Positions 7,415 to 9,441 of a DNA stretch of 9,441 bases are shown one piece after another. The DNA is from Candidatus Sediminicultor secundus (GTDB lineage: Bacteria; Atribacterota; JS1; SB-45; 34-128), in NCBI GenBank assembly GCA_002849045.2, contig NCRO01000114.1, positions 1 to 9,441 on the forward strand, in the 5' to 3' direction. The notes under the pieces are model-generated. The model did not search any database, was not told where the DNA came from, and worked only from the letters and a program-made list of their open reading frames with translations. Numbering within the stretch: position 1 is the stretch's first letter; the number at the start of each line of letters is the position of its first letter. The position numbers and the translations under genes are program-made.

Positions 7415-7721
7415 TAATTTTCCTCCTTAATTTATTAGTTTATAGTATATTGGATTGTGTAAAGAAAGTAGTAGTCAGAAGTCAGAATCCAGTATCCAGA
7501 ATAATGTTAGACTATAGTCCTATATTATGTATGGAATTATTATAATACTTCTGACTCCTGGCTCCTGAATTCTGGATACCTGATTAGTTGTAAAATATTT
7601 TTAAATTATGGTTTTTAGCCCTTTATACTATACTCTAAACGCTACCCGTTCATAATATTCTGACTTCTGGATTCTGACCACTGATTCCATATTTTCTATT
7701 TTATTTACCTAAATTAGTATC
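7415..7721. other. Noncoding gap with 7-base repeat clusters
   Basis: About 300 bases between fchA and the small membrane gene. Apart from the fchA ribosome site at its left edge, it contains three clusters of CAGAATC-type 7-base repeats and AT-rich filler. I see no gene or terminator in it. A promoter for fchA on the minus strand may lie here but I cannot point to one with confidence. Confidence 0.6.
7476..7688. repeat. Inverted clusters of CAGAATC-type 7-base repeats
   Basis: On the plus strand CAG recurs at exactly 7-base steps at 7476, 7483, 7490 and 7497 (units CAGAAGT, CAGAATC, CAGTATC, CAGAATA). The complementary form CTG recurs at 7551, 7558, 7565 and 7572, then 7580 after an 8-base step, and again at 7660, 7667, 7674 and 7681. 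The first cluster could fold against either of the other two. The unit CAGAATC also appears at 3639-3645 in the other repeat-bearing gap. Confidence 0.7.
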
Positions 7722-8120
7722 TTATTCTTTTTTCATTAAATCAAGATTTTCATTTTTTATATAATCTATTAATTTAGTTAAATTAATAGTATCAATTAAT
7801 ACCTTTCTGCCCTTCCACCCCTTCATAAAATAGATTAGAGATTTTTGTGTCCCCTCTTTAATGATTATAGATTCCATCTCTTTAAAATTTAACCTATCTT
7901 TTCTTTTCATTAAAAACAAGGTCTTTGTAGTTATCAATATCCCTTTCTTATCAATAATTATTTCAGTTTTATTAGACACAACTAATATAAAGAAGAAGCC
8001 TAAAACTAATAAAATGGTTTGATGATTGACAACTCCCCAAATTATCATAATAATTCCCACAAATAAGGAGGGATATTCCATCCATTTCTTAGTCTCTTTT
8101 GGGTTATAAGTTTTAATCAT
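7722..8120 (-). CDS. Small two-helix membrane protein, PH-like domain
   Basis: This 132-residue protein has a short polar start, two closely spaced membrane helices (about 17-31 and 35-49) and a cytoplasmic C-terminal part of about 80 residues. The segment TEIIIDKKGILITTKTLFL, followed by RLNFKEMESIII, alternates strands in the manner of bacterial PH-like (bPH/YdbS-type) domains, which commonly follow such a helix pair. No catalytic residues are visible and I do not recognise a named family. AAAGGAG lies 7 bases before the ATG, so the start is well supported. It sits alone between two repeat-rich gaps, downstream of prfB on the same strand, with a folded element between them. Its function is unknown. 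Confidence 0.75.
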   Translation of the reverse strand: MIKTYNPKETKKWMEYPSLFVGIIMIIWGVVNHQTILLVLGFFFILVVSNKTEIIIDKKGILITTKTLFLMKRKDRLNFKEMESIIIKEGTQKSLIYFMKGWKGRKVLIDTINLTKLIDYIKNENLDLMKKE

Positions 8121-8149
8121 TTTTATCTCCTTTAAGCTAAGTTAATTAA

Positions 8150-8190
8150 CCAACTTGCCAATTAGCCATTTTGCCTGTTAACCAGTTAAG
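8150..8190. repeat. Degenerate 8-base tandem repeat, CCAATTAG type
   Basis: CC recurs at exact 8-base steps at 8150, 8158, 8166, 8174 and 8182, giving units CCAACTTG, CCAATTAG, CCATTTTG, CCTGTTAA and CCAGTTAA. The phase is perfect over five units while the unit sequence drifts. It lies just upstream of the small membrane gene. Confidence 0.55.
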
Positions 8191-8212
8191 TAATTAATAA
8201 AAAGATGAGAAG

Positions 8213-8282
8213 AGGTAACCAGCCCGCATTAACAATAGCTCAAGAACTATCAATTGTTACTTGCGGACGACCTGCCCTACCT
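8213..8282. ncRNA. Folded intergenic element, nested inverted repeats
   Basis: Nested inverted repeats cover about 70 bases: outer AGGTA (8213-8217) with TACCT (8278-8282), inner CCGCA (8224-8228) with TGCGG (8262-8266), then TAACA with TGTTA, and ATAG with CTAT around an 8-base loop. The element is more GC-rich than its surroundings. On the minus strand it begins just after the prfB stop and is followed by a TTTTT run about 10 bases on, so it may be a prfB terminator, a small RNA, or a non-autonomous mobile or REP-type unit. It has no tRNA features. Confidence 0.4.
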
Positions 8283-8292
8283 TAGATATAAT

Positions 8293-9394
8293 TTAATCTT
8301 TTTTCTTTCTCTTTAAATAGGCTTCAATAAAGCAATTTATTTCGCCATCCATAATTGCCTGTAAATTTCCACTTTCCACTTCTGTTCGATGGTCTTTCAC
8401 CATCTGATAGGGATGAAATACGTAAGAACGTATCTGGCTTCCCCAGGCAATGTTCTTCTTTTTCCCTCTAATCTCTTTTAAATCTTTTTCCTTTTCTTGC
8501 TGGTAATGTTCAAATAATCTTGCCTGTAAAATTTTCATTGCAGTCATTTTGTTACTGTATTGAGATCTTTCATTTTGACATTGTACTACAATATTGGTGG
8601 GCAAATGGGTTATTCTTACTGCAGAATCAGTGGTGTTAACATGCTGACCCCCTGCTCCTGTGGCTCGATAAGTATCTATCCTTAAATCTGATTCCTTAAT
8701 CTCAATCTCTACTTCTTGATCAATTTCAGGGATAATCTCCACCGAGGCAAAAGAAGTATGTCTTCTTCTATTAGCATCAAACGGAGAAATTCTAACCAGA
8801 CGATGTACTCCTTTTTCTACTTTTAAATATCCAAAAGCATGGTTTCCAATAATAGTGAAAGTAACATTTTTTATCCCGGCTTCCTCACCAGGTGAGATCT
8901 CTACTATTTTGGCAATATACTTATTTTTCTCTGCCCATCTCAGATACATCCTCAGCAACATTTCAGCCCAATCTTGAGATTCTGTACCCCCAGCACCTGG
9001 CCGAATAGTAACTATAGCATTATTAGTATCATATTTACCATCAAATAAAACAATTAATTCTTTTCTTTCAATATCCTTTTCCAAAACCTTTATTTTTTGC
9101 TCTATCTCTTCCCAAATTTCTTTCCTGTCTTCTTCCAGATTGAGCTCTAAGAGTATTGCTAATTCTTCTAAGTTATCTTTTAACTCATTAAATTCGCCTA
9201 TAGCGTCTTTTAATTCCTTAACTCTTTTTGTAACTTCCTGAGCTTTTTCCTGATCAGACCAGAAAGATCCTTGGGACATTTCTTTTTCTAATTTTTTTAC
9301 TTCTCTCTCTTTTGCAGATAAGTCAAAGATAAGTCCCCATTTCGTCAATTTTTTTATGAAGTTGCTCCAGCTTATTCTGTAATTCCTCTATCAT
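8293..9394 (-). CDS. prfB: Peptide chain release factor 2, programmed frameshift
   Basis: RF2 reads UGA and UAA stop codons in the ribosome and triggers release of the finished protein. The full product comes from bases 9394-9326 (23 codons) joined by a +1 shift to 9324-8293, giving 366 residues, the usual RF2 length. The stop-codon recognition motif SPF sits in [21 protein letters not shown], and the catalytic GGQ in [20 protein letters not shown]. The start is ATG at 9394 after AAGGAAGGTGG, not the later TTG at 9348 that opens the shifted frame. The first frame ends CTT TGA C, the autoregulatory site by which low RF2 promotes frameshifting. RF2 is normally encoded just after secA on the same strand. 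Here it faces the truncated secA, consistent with an inverted block. Another short frame ends in TGA overlapping the ATG, so an upstream gene may couple to it. Confidence 0.96.
9322..9340 (-). promoter_or_regulatory. prfB programmed +1 frameshift site
   Basis: The minus strand reads ATGGGGACTTATCTTTGAC. The CTT P-site codon, in-frame TGA and following C are canonical, and shifting by one base gives GAC (Asp) and the rest of RF2. The SD-like GGGG lies 6 bases before CTT, against 3 bases in the E. coli site (AGGGGG, TAT, CTT), so the stimulator may be weaker here. Confidence 0.93.
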
Positions 9395-9441
9395 TTTATC
9401 CACCTTCCTTTCTTTTTCCTACTTCTCATAATTTTAGTTTT

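Noticed and set aside
7476..7688. CRISPR array
   Set aside because: Units are only 7 bases, abut each other without spacers and vary in sequence.
8213..8282. tRNA gene
   Set aside because: Length is near that of a tRNA, but there is no T-loop GTTCRA, no acceptor stem of seven pairs and no anticodon arm on either strand.

Overview
This AT-rich window reads as a piece of a low-GC anaerobic bacterium, Firmicutes-like or Atribacterota-like. The gene set (long hpf, HD-GYP plus DUF5317 membrane pair, secA, prfB, a formiminotransferase-cyclodeaminase family protein next to a KamA-family radical SAM protein) and the strong AAGGAGG ribosome sites fit that. The phylum is an inference from memory of such neighbourhoods, not something the sequence proves.

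Left half, all on the plus strand: hpf (147-686); a coupled conserved hypothetical gene (697-1404); an intergenic stretch holding paired hairpins around a 29-residue membrane peptide gene (1535-1624); a membrane HD-GYP phosphodiesterase (1683-2921) directly abutting a DUF5317 membrane protein (2922-3488); a 398-base noncoding gap with degenerate 7-base repeats and a REP-like palindrome; then secA from 3887.

Right half, all on the minus strand, read from right to left: prfB (9394 down to 8293, with the classic CTT-TGA-C programmed +1 frameshift), a folded intergenic element, a small two-helix membrane protein (8120-7722), a gap with further 7-base repeats, a frameshifted fchA-type gene (7414-6787), and a KamA-family gene running left from 6684.

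The two halves meet inside two genes. SecA stops being SecA after its NMAGR motif at about base 5357. On the other strand the KamA-family protein stops resembling its family at the same bases. Both genes lose their 3' parts at one shared breakpoint. Since secA is normally followed by prfB on the same strand, the right half looks like an inverted block: either a real inversion with breakpoints in secA and the KamA gene, or an amplification or assembly chimera. The simple prediction is that the missing 3' part of secA lies on the minus strand just beyond the right edge, upstream of prfB.

Functionally, hpf, secA and prfB belong to ribosome hibernation, protein export and translation termination. 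The HD-GYP protein points to cyclic-di-nucleotide signalling. The fchA and KamA-family genes point to one-carbon and amino acid metabolism. I see no CRISPR array, tRNA, rRNA or transposase gene. The most unusual material is the junction, the noncoding repeats and hairpins, and the small peptide leader.
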